Assembly: GCA_021823085.1 (NCBI GenBank)
Contig: JAKAPG010000062.1
Location: 1 to 8,734 of the forward strand
Reading direction: 5' to 3'
DNA: 8,734 nt
DNA from: Thermoplasmata archaeon
GTDB taxonomy: Archaea > Thermoplasmatota > Thermoplasmata > Lutacidiplasmatales > UBA184
Shown here: piece by piece, positions 1 to 4,857 of the stretch
Layout of the letters: the number at the start of each line of letters is the position of its first letter
Numbering within the stretch: the stretch's first letter is position 1
Position numbers and translations under genes: made by a program
Notes under the pieces: generated by a model
Seen by the model: only the letters and a program-made list of their open reading frames with translations
Told to the model about the DNA's origin: nothing
Database searches by the model: none

Positions 1-99
1 GTCGACCGCGGGATCGACTATCGGCGGGTACCGCAGCCGAACGACCGACCCGAGGTCGTCGAGGCGCTCGCGCGTCGCGCGCTCGCTCCGGGGGAGTAG
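1..99 (+). CDS. 3' end of an unidentified gene (partial)
   Basis: An open frame enters from the left edge in frame 1 and ends at a TAG at 97-99. It gives the last 32 residues of a protein, beginning VDRGIDYRRVPQPNDRPEVV and ending ALAPGE. The tail looks like real protein, with a short strand-like piece, a PQPND turn and a terminal amphipathic helix (PEVVEALARRAL). It is too short to assign to a family. The gene converges on the flippase gene, whose stop lies 9 bases further on, a tight tail-to-tail arrangement usual in compact archaeal genomes. The alternative, that the frame is open by chance, cannot be excluded for only 32 codons in GC-rich DNA. Confidence 0.45.
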   Translation, partial: VDRGIDYRRVPQPNDRPEVVEALARRALAPGE

Positions 100-107
100 C
101 CTGTGCG

Positions 108-1799
108 CTACGGCGGCAGAGGTCCGGCCGGCTCCTCCTCGTCGGGGAAGTCCCCGGCGGTGAGACCCGGCACGCTCGCGATGTCGATCGGCTCCACGAC
201 GTACGGCGTGTCGCGGCGCCAGCAGAACCACGCGATGAAATCGAGCAGGCGCCTCGGAAGGTCGAGCGAGCGCCCGATCCGGTAGACGTCCTCCTTCGCG
301 AGCTCGCCGACGAGCGCGAGGACGAGGAAGTAGACGACGGTCCCAACGAGGAGGCCGATGACGAGCAGCGCGAGATTGCTCTGGGAGATCAGGGGGAAGG
401 CCTCGTTCACGCGATCGATCGCAAGGAAGGCGAAGAACGCGCTCACGAGGATGAACAGGATGGAGCGGGCGAACACGTGCACCGCCATGAGCCGGTGGAC
501 GAACCACAGGTTGAGCGTGAACGCGCCCAGGCTCGAGGCGAGCACGGCGATCGACACGGCGACGAGCCCGTCGCTCGCAGGCAGGAGGCCGTAGGGGGGC
601 AGGAGGGCGATCGACACGCTGAACAGGAGGGCGACCTGAACCCCCGTGAGGTAGAACTCGAGTCGCCGCCAGCCGATCGCCGAGAGTCCCACGCCCATGA
701 TCAGGGCGATCGACGCCGGGATGGCGCCCAGCGCGAGGAGGGCGAGCGCGGTCGCCCCGACGACGTAGGAGTGGTTCACGATCTGCAGGATCGTGACGCG
801 GTAGACGACCATCGCGACGACCCCGGGGATGAGGAGCATCGACGAGTAGCGGACCGCAGTCCACATGCCGTCGCGGATGCCCTGGTAGTTCGCTCGCTTG
901 TGCAGGGCGGCGATGTACGGGAACAGCGGCGTCGCGACCGCGGTCGGCAGGGCGATCAGGAGGATCCGGAAGCCGTTGATCAGGTTGTACTGGTTCAGGG
1001 GGGCCGCCCCGAGCGACGCCTGGACGAAGAACGGCGTCATGTTCGATGCGGCGGTCGCGAGTCCGAGCGCGCCGAGGAGCGGCCAGCTGAACTTGAGCAG
1101 CAGGATCGCTTCGCTCTTGCGGAAGCGGCGGAGGAGCGGCCACAGCGCCGGAAGGCAGAACAGTCCTCCGGCCGCCGCGCCGATCACGAACGCATAGCTG
1201 AGGCCGAGGACCGACGGAAGGAAGAGGGCCGCGGCGATGAGCACCGGAGTGCGGACGATGACCTCGACCAAGCTCGGGTACTGGCCCTTGACCGCGTTGC
1301 CGGAACCGATGAAGTAGTTCTGGTAGATCGCTTCGAGCGTCCAGAATAACGGTAGGACCATGAAGAGCCCCAATATCTCGAGGTCCTGCGCGGTCGGCGC
1401 GAGGACCGCGCCGGCGACGTTGACGCCGCCGATTGCGAGAACGGCGAGGCCCGCGACGCCGACCAACAGGAAGCGCAGCACCAGGTAGGTCCCGGTGTTC
1501 GCGAGAGGCGAGCGGCCCCGAGCCACCAGCAACTGGTAGCCGTAGCCGACCCGAAGGTCGGCGAGCACGTTGATCGTCGAGGCGATCAACAGGAAGAACT
1601 GGACGGTCCCGTAGATGGCCTGGCCGGAGGTGTGACCGCCGACGAAGCGATAGACGAACAGCGAACCGACGAAGCCGATCGCCTGGATCGCGACGTACGC
1701 CCCAAAGACCGCGGCGGAGTTGGCCGTGAGGGTGTACCGGGGCTCCGGTAACTCCGGTTGGATCGGGCCCGCGGAAACCGTCTCGCTCTCGCTTTGCAC
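108..1799 (-). CDS. MOP-superfamily oligosaccharide/polysaccharide flippase (Wzx/RfbX-like)
   Basis: Predicted integral membrane protein of 563 residues. I count about 14 hydrophobic segments: one near residues 30-52, then regularly spaced helices up to one near 490-510. Short charged loops separate them, and the cytoplasmic-looking tail is acidic and proline-rich (ending DEEEPAGPLPP). This layout and length fit the MOP exporter superfamily, where Wzx-type members flip lipid-linked glycans across the cytoplasmic membrane. A loop with FIGSGNAVKGQYPSL between helices 4 and 5 is in the style of that family. In an archaeon the cargo could be a dolichol-linked oligosaccharide for S-layer N-glycosylation or a surface polysaccharide. 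That is inference, because no glycosyltransferase is visible nearby. The start is a GTG; the gene lies 36 bases downstream of the marR stop on the same strand, so co-transcription is likely. A multidrug MATE exporter is a less likely alternative. Confidence 0.8.
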   Translation of the reverse strand: MQSESETVSAGPIQPELPEPRYTLTANSAAVFGAYVAIQAIGFVGSLFVYRFVGGHTSGQAIYGTVQFFLLIASTINVLADLRVGYGYQLLVARGRSPLANTGTYLVLRFLLVGVAGLAVLAIGGVNVAGAVLAPTAQDLEILGLFMVLPLFWTLEAIYQNYFIGSGNAVKGQYPSLVEVIVRTPVLIAAALFLPSVLGLSYAFVIGAAAGGLFCLPALWPLLRRFRKSEAILLLKFSWPLLGALGLATAASNMTPFFVQASLGAAPLNQYNLINGFRILLIALPTAVATPLFPYIAALHKRANYQGIRDGMWTAVRYSSMLLIPGVVAMVVYRVTILQIVNHSYVVGATALALLALGAIPASIALIMGVGLSAIGWRRLEFYLTGVQVALLFSVSIALLPPYGLLPASDGLVAVSIAVLASSLGAFTLNLWFVHRLMAVHVFARSILFILVSAFFAFLAIDRVNEAFPLISQSNLALLVIGLLVGTVVYFLVLALVGELAKEDVYRIGRSLDLPRRLLDFIAWFCWRRDTPYVVEPIDIASVPGLTAGDFPDEEEPAGPLPP

Positions 1800-1835
1800 G
1801 CCCGAACCCGGCCGGCGGGAGGTGGCGTCCTCCTC

Positions 1836-2435
1836 TTAATCGCTCCCGGGGACTCGCGAGGACCGCGCTCGGGAACGCCGGCGGCCGGTCCGCACCGGGT
1901 CGTGGCTCGCCTCGCCGGGCGCGAGCCGTCGGGCTTCCCGGGAGATCGTGGTCAGCACCCGGACCATCGTGGCCCAATCCTCGGCCGAGACCGACCGACG
2001 GAACCGCCGGCCCAGGTCCCTGCGGAACCGGTCGAACTCGCGCAACGTCGCCCGGCCCTTCGCGGTCGGGACCACGAGGACCCGACGGCGGTCCTCGCGG
2101 GACGGTCGTCGCTCGACGAGCCCCGCCGATACCGCGTCCTCGATGTGGAGGCTGATGGCGGCCGGGCTTACCTCGAAGAGCCGCGAGATCTGCGCGCCGG
2201 TGAGCGGCCCCCTCTCGTCGATCAACGCGAGGATCCGAAGGTGAGCCCGAGTGACGTGCGTCCGCCTCGCCACCGAGGCGAAGTGTGGTTTGAGCGCGTC
2301 TCCGAGGTCCCAGAAGGGATCCCAGAAGTCGCTCGAACCGAAACGACGGCCGGTCCGCCTCCGGAGCCCCCTGCCGGGCACCCGGGGACCCTCGAGCGGC
2401 ACGAGCAGGACTCCCGCACGTCCGGTCCGCATCAT
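1836..2435 (-). CDS. MarR-family winged-helix transcriptional regulator
   Basis: A 199-residue DNA-binding protein. Residues 60-135 hold a typical MarR fold: helix (HLRILALIDE), a second helix leading into the recognition helix (GAQISRLFEVSPAAISLHIEDAVSAGLV), then the wing ERRPSREDRRRVLVVPT with the family's characteristic D-R-R basic wing tip (residues 111-123). Flanking helices (about 36-58 and 125-170) would form the dimer interface. The C-terminal 25 residues are an arginine-rich, probably disordered tail, longer than in most family members. MarR proteins bind palindromic operators as dimers and release on ligand binding. The start is one of two adjacent ATGs (2435 or 2432). A TATA-like element centred 26 bases upstream points to a leaderless message. 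The flippase gene follows in the same direction and is the natural regulatory target together with marR itself. Confidence 0.88.
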   Translation of the reverse strand: MMRTGRAGVLLVPLEGPRVPGRGLRRRTGRRFGSSDFWDPFWDLGDALKPHFASVARRTHVTRAHLRILALIDERGPLTGAQISRLFEVSPAAISLHIEDAVSAGLVERRPSREDRRRVLVVPTAKGRATLREFDRFRRDLGRRFRRSVSAEDWATMVRVLTTISREARRLAPGEASHDPVRTGRRRSRARSSRVPGSD

Positions 2436-2445
2436 CCTTCCGGGG

Positions 2446-2456
2446 TGCCTCAGGCA
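2446..2456. promoter_or_regulatory. Perfect 11-bp palindrome in the marR promoter, candidate operator
   Basis: TGCCT-C-AGGCA is a perfect inverted repeat with a one-base centre. It sits between the TATA-like element and the marR start codon, so a bound dimer would block transcription initiation. It is a plausible autoregulatory site for the MarR protein encoded next to it. The arms are short, and a GC-rich genome yields such palindromes by chance; the position is the main argument. Confidence 0.45.
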
Positions 2457-2464
2457 GTATCAAG
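2457..2464 (-). promoter_or_regulatory. TATA-like element of marR
   Basis: On the minus strand the sequence reads TTGATACT, an AT-richer patch in GC-rich surroundings. It is centred about 26 bases before the first marR ATG, the spacing expected for an archaeal TATA box with a leaderless or nearly leaderless transcript. The match is modest. Confidence 0.4.
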
Positions 2465-2465
2465 G

Positions 2466-2890
2466 GTTTCGTCCGTGCCGGCAGATCCTGACGCACCTGC
2501 GCGAGTTCCATGACTCGGGCACGGAGCCGGCGAGCCGGGCCCAAGGGATCCTCGCCCTGGCTTCGGTCGTGGAGGGGCCCGCCCCGAAGAGGGCCGGGCC
2601 TCGTACGGGCCGACCGCGCAAAAGTGCGCGGGCGCCGGGTCTCGCCGGCAGCGTCGCCGCTCTCCGCGAGCGTCGTCGTGAGCGACTCGCCCATGAAGCG
2701 GGAGTGTTGAGCGCGAAACGGCCGCCGCCCATCGACCGCATACGAGGGGCGGCCACCCGCGAGTCTCCGGCTCGTCCGCGTCCTTTGCGGGATGGTCGTC
2801 GTCCCGCCGACGGCATGGACGAGGCGAGGGCCCGTACCGGGCGGTGGCTGCGCCCTCGCTCGGGCCGCGGTAACTCCCCACCTCAATGAG
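2466..2890. other. Gene-free GC-rich stretch between divergent marR and the zinc-ribbon gene
   Basis: About 425 bases with no convincing gene. Open frames exist on both strands because stops are rare at this GC content. Their translations are arginine-, proline- and glycine-rich with no domain, no membrane helix and no recognisable fold. No tRNA or SRP RNA consensus is visible, and I could not find the conserved RNase P RNA core. The stretch separates two divergently read genes, so it contains both promoters at its edges. One compact hairpin (2614-2631) stands out. It may hold an unrecognised small RNA or a decayed gene. Confidence 0.5.
2614..2631. repeat. 7-bp perfect hairpin with AAAG loop
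   Basis: CCGCGCA, loop AAAG, TGCGCGG forms a perfect 7-bp stem closing a tetraloop in the middle of the gene-free stretch. No T-run follows on either strand, so it is not an obvious archaeal terminator. It may be part of a structured RNA or a protein-binding palindrome. Confidence 0.4.
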
Positions 2891-2897
2891 AAATATT
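2891..2897 (+). promoter_or_regulatory. TATA-like element of the zinc-ribbon membrane protein gene
   Basis: AAATATT, preceded by GAG, is the most AT-rich patch in this neighbourhood. Its centre at 2894 is 25 bases before the GTG at 2919, the classical distance for an archaeal leaderless transcript. This is the main reason for preferring the GTG start over the upstream ATG at 2886, which lies on the promoter's upstream side. Confidence 0.5.
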
Positions 2898-2918
2898 CGC
2901 GATGGTGCGAATCCCCTT

Positions 2919-3539
2919 GTGCAAGGCGCCCGGTGTTCGAACTGTGGGGCGAGGGTCCCTTCCGGGGCCAACTACTGCCCCGTGTGCGGTGCTTCGCAGA
3001 TCGGGCGTCCGGGTCCGCCGGCGACCTCGCGCGCCCCCCCGGCCCCGACTTCACCTCCGGCGCCGTCCCGCCCGAGCCCCCTTCCCCCGCCACCCCTCGG
3101 CGCGGGAGGGATTCCCTTCCCTCGGCGACTCCCTCGGCGTTCCCTCCTTCTCGTGGTGGTCGCGGTGGTCGTGATCATCGCCCTCGTGGTCGGCGTCTTC
3201 GCCTACGTCTTCTACTCGGGCGCCTACGCTGTCGATATCACCTCGCTGAGCGTAACGTCCCCGAACGATACGTGCGGGTACGGCGCGGGTCTCGCCCTCC
3301 ACTACGCGGGCCACTTCTCCGGCTACACCGGGAACAGCGCCAGCATCTCGATCGGGATCACCAACCTGAACACCACGTCGAGCTGCACCATCCGTAGCGC
3401 GACCTCGAACACCTCAGGGTTTTCGATCGACGGCGTCCAAGGCGTCACGATCCCCCCACTCTCCAAAGGGACGCTCACGTTCACGCTCAACTTCCCGTCG
3501 TCCCGGTACACGGGACCCGTCTGGATCCTCTTCTCCTAG
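2919..3539 (+). CDS. Zinc-ribbon protein with a membrane anchor and an exported domain (unknown function)
   Basis: A 206-residue protein in four parts. An N-terminal zinc ribbon has two knuckles, CSNCG and CPVCG (residues 6-9 and 20-23), spaced for one zinc ion. A proline-rich linker runs from about 30 to 68. A strongly hydrophobic helix (about 76-99) follows the basic RRLPRRS stretch. The last 105 residues form a beta-rich, Ser/Thr/Asn-rich domain with several N-X-S/T sequons (NDT, NTT, NTS) and two cysteines (in NDTCGY and SSCTI) that could pair. The basic flank predicts the ribbon inside and the C-terminal domain outside. Such ribbon-anchor-exported proteins are common but uncharacterised in Thermoplasmatota-like archaea. 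The GTG start fits the upstream TATA-like box and puts the ribbon at the very N-terminus. An in-frame ATG at 2886 would add 11 residues. It stands alone, with no operon partner. Confidence 0.78.
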   Translation: MQGARCSNCGARVPSGANYCPVCGASQIGRPGPPATSRAPPAPTSPPAPSRPSPLPPPPLGAGGIPFPRRLPRRSLLLVVVAVVVIIALVVGVFAYVFYSGAYAVDITSLSVTSPNDTCGYGAGLALHYAGHFSGYTGNSASISIGITNLNTTSSCTIRSATSNTSGFSIDGVQGVTIPPLSKGTLTFTLNFPSSRYTGPVWILFS

Positions 3540-3567
3540 CACGTCGATCTCGTTCGCCTCGCGCGCC

Positions 3568-3588
3568 CTTGAGCGGCATCCGCTCAGG
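3568..3588. terminator. Hairpin between convergent genes, possible terminator
   Basis: CCTTGAGCGG, loop CAT, CCGCTCAGG can form a 9-bp stem (7 perfect Watson-Crick pairs plus one G-T pair and one outer C-G pair) closed by a three-base loop. It begins 28 bases after the stop of the zinc-ribbon gene and lies between that gene and the oppositely read tRNA-Trp gene. No T-run follows on either strand, so it is not a standard archaeal terminator, and another RNA role is possible. Confidence 0.35.
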
Positions 3589-3702
3589 AACCTCGCGGAC
3601 AAGCCGGATCGAGCGAGGCGCCTCCGACCCGGTCGCGGAGCTCTTCCGACGACGAGCCTCCGCCGTCGGCCGCCCCCGACGAATTCACGCCGGGAAGGGA
3701 GG

Positions 3703-3865
3703 TGGGAGCACGGGGATTTGAACCCCGATATGCGGGTCTCTCCGCGCGCTCCAGTCACTCGTCATCGGACCGCACGGCGGTCCTCCGCAGACCCGAATTT
3801 CACAGGGCGGGCTACGGCCCGTCCTGACTGGAGCCCGCTGGTCTGCCAGATTAGCCTATGCTCCC
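3703..3865 (-). tRNA. trnW: tRNA-Trp (anticodon CCA) with a 90-base intron
   Basis: Exon 1 is 3865-3828 and exon 2 is 3737-3703, giving a 73-base mature tRNA. The acceptor stem GGGAGCA/TGCTCCC is perfect. The D arm has GG at 10-11 paired with CC at 24-25 and the GG of the loop, but a C-A mismatch at 12-23. The anticodon stem GCGGG/CCCGC closes the loop CTCCAGA with CCA at 34-36, which reads the tryptophan codon UGG. The T arm CGGGG/CCCCG with loop TTCAAAT is perfect, and A73 is the discriminator. CCA is not encoded (the next bases read CCT), so CCA-adding enzyme is needed. The intron interrupts the loop after G37, the canonical archaeal site. The tRNA is the strongest evidence that this is archaeal DNA. 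Confidence 0.93.
3738..3827 (-). other. tRNA-Trp intron with bulge-helix splice element
   Basis: Removal is between G37/T (3828/3827) and G/A38 (3738/3737). The loop bases CTCC (3833-3830) pair with GGAG (3743-3740) to make the four-base central helix. Three-base bulges AGT and AGA flank it and contain the two cuts, as recognised by the archaeal splicing endonuclease. The intron then folds into two hairpins. The first is 3826-3803 (9 of 10 pairs, CGTA loop). The second is 3783-3767 (GGACCGC/GCGGTCC, perfect). The outer helix expected beyond the 5' bulge is not obvious and seems replaced by the first hairpin. A GATGA (3766-3762, box C-like) and a 10-base segment complementary to the anticodon loop (3757-3748) follow. 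No CTGA box D is present. Confidence 0.82.
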
Positions 3866-3891
3866 TCCGGCGACACGGGGAGGTTGAGGAG

Positions 3892-3900
3892 AGATATCCT
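3892..3900 (-). promoter_or_regulatory. TATA-like element of tRNA-Trp
   Basis: On the minus strand AGGATATCT lies about 30 bases upstream of the first tRNA base, which fits an archaeal TATA box with a leader of a few bases to be removed by RNase P. It is the only AT-rich patch between the tRNA and the stop of the upstream regulator gene. Confidence 0.45.
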
Positions 3901-3941
3901 TTCCGATGCACCGCTCCGCGGGGTCGCCTCCCAGGCGGGGT

Positions 3942-4778
3942 TCAGCGCTTGGAGCGGTCGAAGAGATGGCGCAGCTCGATGGACGGAGCGTCGGGCCCGG
4001 TCATCGGCTCGAGGAACCGTGCCAACTCGTCTTCGGTGACGAAGGCGAGGCTCGAGGCGCCGAGGTTCGCCGCTTCGCGGCAGGCCGCTCCCACGGCAAA
4101 AAGGTGCGCGGGTACCTGGCCCAGCTGACGGGAGAGCCAGATCGCTTCGATCCCCTGTGTCCCGATCCAGTCGTGGGGGACCTCGCGCAGAACCCTCTGC
4201 GCCGCGCGCCGTACCTCAGGTGACCCCACCTCCCGCACGGGTACGACCGCGACGACCACGCGTCCGCGAGCGATCGGCACGATTCCCTCGAGCGCGTCGA
4301 CCTCGACCAGGTCGCCGGCCCGGGCGCGCGCGCGTGCGATCCCGCGGGACGAACCTCCCGACCCCGGCAGCGCGGTCAGCGCTCCCCGGACCATCTCGAG
4401 GTGCACGGGCGCCCCGGACTGGACCTCCTGCCCCGCGATCGCCCGGGTGGCGCGCACGATCTTCAGACGTCCGAGGCGCTGTCCCACATCGGCGTTCAGC
4501 TGGGTGAGCTGGCGTTCGAGCCAGGCCATCCCCTCCGCGGTGGGCCGGTAGCGATCCGAGCGATGGTCGAGCAGGCCCCGCCGACGGAGCACGCTCTGGA
4601 GATGGGACGCGGACTGGACGGTGAGCCCGAGCCGGTCGGCCACGGGGCGCAGTCGGCGTACATCCTGCGTCGCGCACTCGTACAGGAACAGAAGCTCGCT
4701 GACCCCGCGCCGCAGCCCGGAAAGGCCCGGGTCGACCGACCGACGCGCACGGGCTCCCTCGGGCACGGCGGGGAGCAC
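3942..4778 (-). CDS. Winged-helix transcriptional regulator with a C-terminal sensor-like domain (COG1497-like)
   Basis: From the GTG at 4778 the protein has 278 residues. Residues 24-90 form a winged helix: SELLFLYECATQ, then a recognition region around VADRLGLTVQSASHLQSVLRRRGLL, then a wing ending YRPTAEGMAWL. Residues 105-278 form a separate mixed alpha/beta domain with a strand run GRVVVAVVPVREVGSPEV (about 172-189), GTQGIEA (206-212) and a closing acidic helix. This two-domain plan resembles the uncharacterised archaeal regulators grouped in COG1497, where the second domain is presumed to sense a ligand; I recall this from the family and cannot verify it here. The gene is divergent from the ABC importer and 79 bases from its first start, so it is the likely regulator of it. 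The frame stays open to an ATG at 4904, but that would overlap the importer gene. The GTG start is therefore preferred but not certain. Confidence 0.75.
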   Translation of the reverse strand: MLPAVPEGARARRSVDPGLSGLRRGVSELLFLYECATQDVRRLRPVADRLGLTVQSASHLQSVLRRRGLLDHRSDRYRPTAEGMAWLERQLTQLNADVGQRLGRLKIVRATRAIAGQEVQSGAPVHLEMVRGALTALPGSGGSSRGIARARARAGDLVEVDALEGIVPIARGRVVVAVVPVREVGSPEVRRAAQRVLREVPHDWIGTQGIEAIWLSRQLGQVPAHLFAVGAACREAANLGASSLAFVTEDELARFLEPMTGPDAPSIELRHLFDRSKR

Positions 4779-4826
4779 ATACCCCGTGCTTGAAAACCCC
4801 GCGCACGCCCGTTCTGTCGGGAAATC

Positions 4827-4834
4827 CTTATGTT
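4827..4834 (+). promoter_or_regulatory. TATA-like element of the ABC importer operon
   Basis: CTTATGTT, preceded by GAAATC, is centred about 27 bases before the ATG at 4858. It falls in a short AT-rich island (about 4821-4858) within GC-rich flanks. The spacing predicts a transcript starting at or a few bases before the ATG. The opposite strand of the same island (GAACATAAGG) may serve the divergent regulator gene. Confidence 0.45.
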
Positions 4835-4838
4835 CAAG

Positions 4839-4851
4839 TTTGTATGACAAA
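4839..4851. promoter_or_regulatory. 13-bp inverted repeat TTTGT-ATG-ACAAA, candidate operator of the importer operon
   Basis: Two perfect five-base arms flank a three-base centre. The repeat covers the interval between the TATA-like element and the binding-protein start codon and so overlaps the predicted transcription start. A protein bound here would repress the importer operon and could also affect the divergent regulator. Candidate binders are the adjacent winged-helix protein or a metal- or iron-responsive repressor encoded elsewhere. Being AT-rich in a GC-rich genome, it is less likely to be chance than a GC palindrome of equal length. Confidence 0.5.
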
Positions 4852-4857
4852 AGTCCA

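Noticed and set aside
477..1349. Long plus-strand open frame of 290 codons opposite the flippase gene
   Set aside because: Its translation is almost entirely Arg/Glu/Asp/Gly repeats without a fold, the usual shadow of a hydrophobic GC-rich membrane protein on the other strand.
108..1799. Flippase as a multidrug MATE exporter
   Set aside because: Fourteen helices and Wzx-like loop features fit the oligosaccharide flippase branch better, and no MATE signature is recognisable.
2450..2971. 173-codon minus-strand and other open frames in the gene-free stretch
   Set aside because: Translations are compositionally biased and lack any recognisable motif, and none has a convincing promoter at its start.
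3738..3827. tRNA-Trp intron as a standard box C/D methylation guide RNA
   Set aside because: A box C-like GATGA and an antisense segment are present, but no CTGA box D occurs anywhere in the intron, so the full call cannot be supported.
4621..4857. Upstream extension of the binding-protein frame
   Set aside because: It overlaps the regulator gene on the other strand, reads as arginine/serine-rich noise and would bury the membrane anchor. The ATG at 4858 follows the TATA-like box and precedes the anchor.
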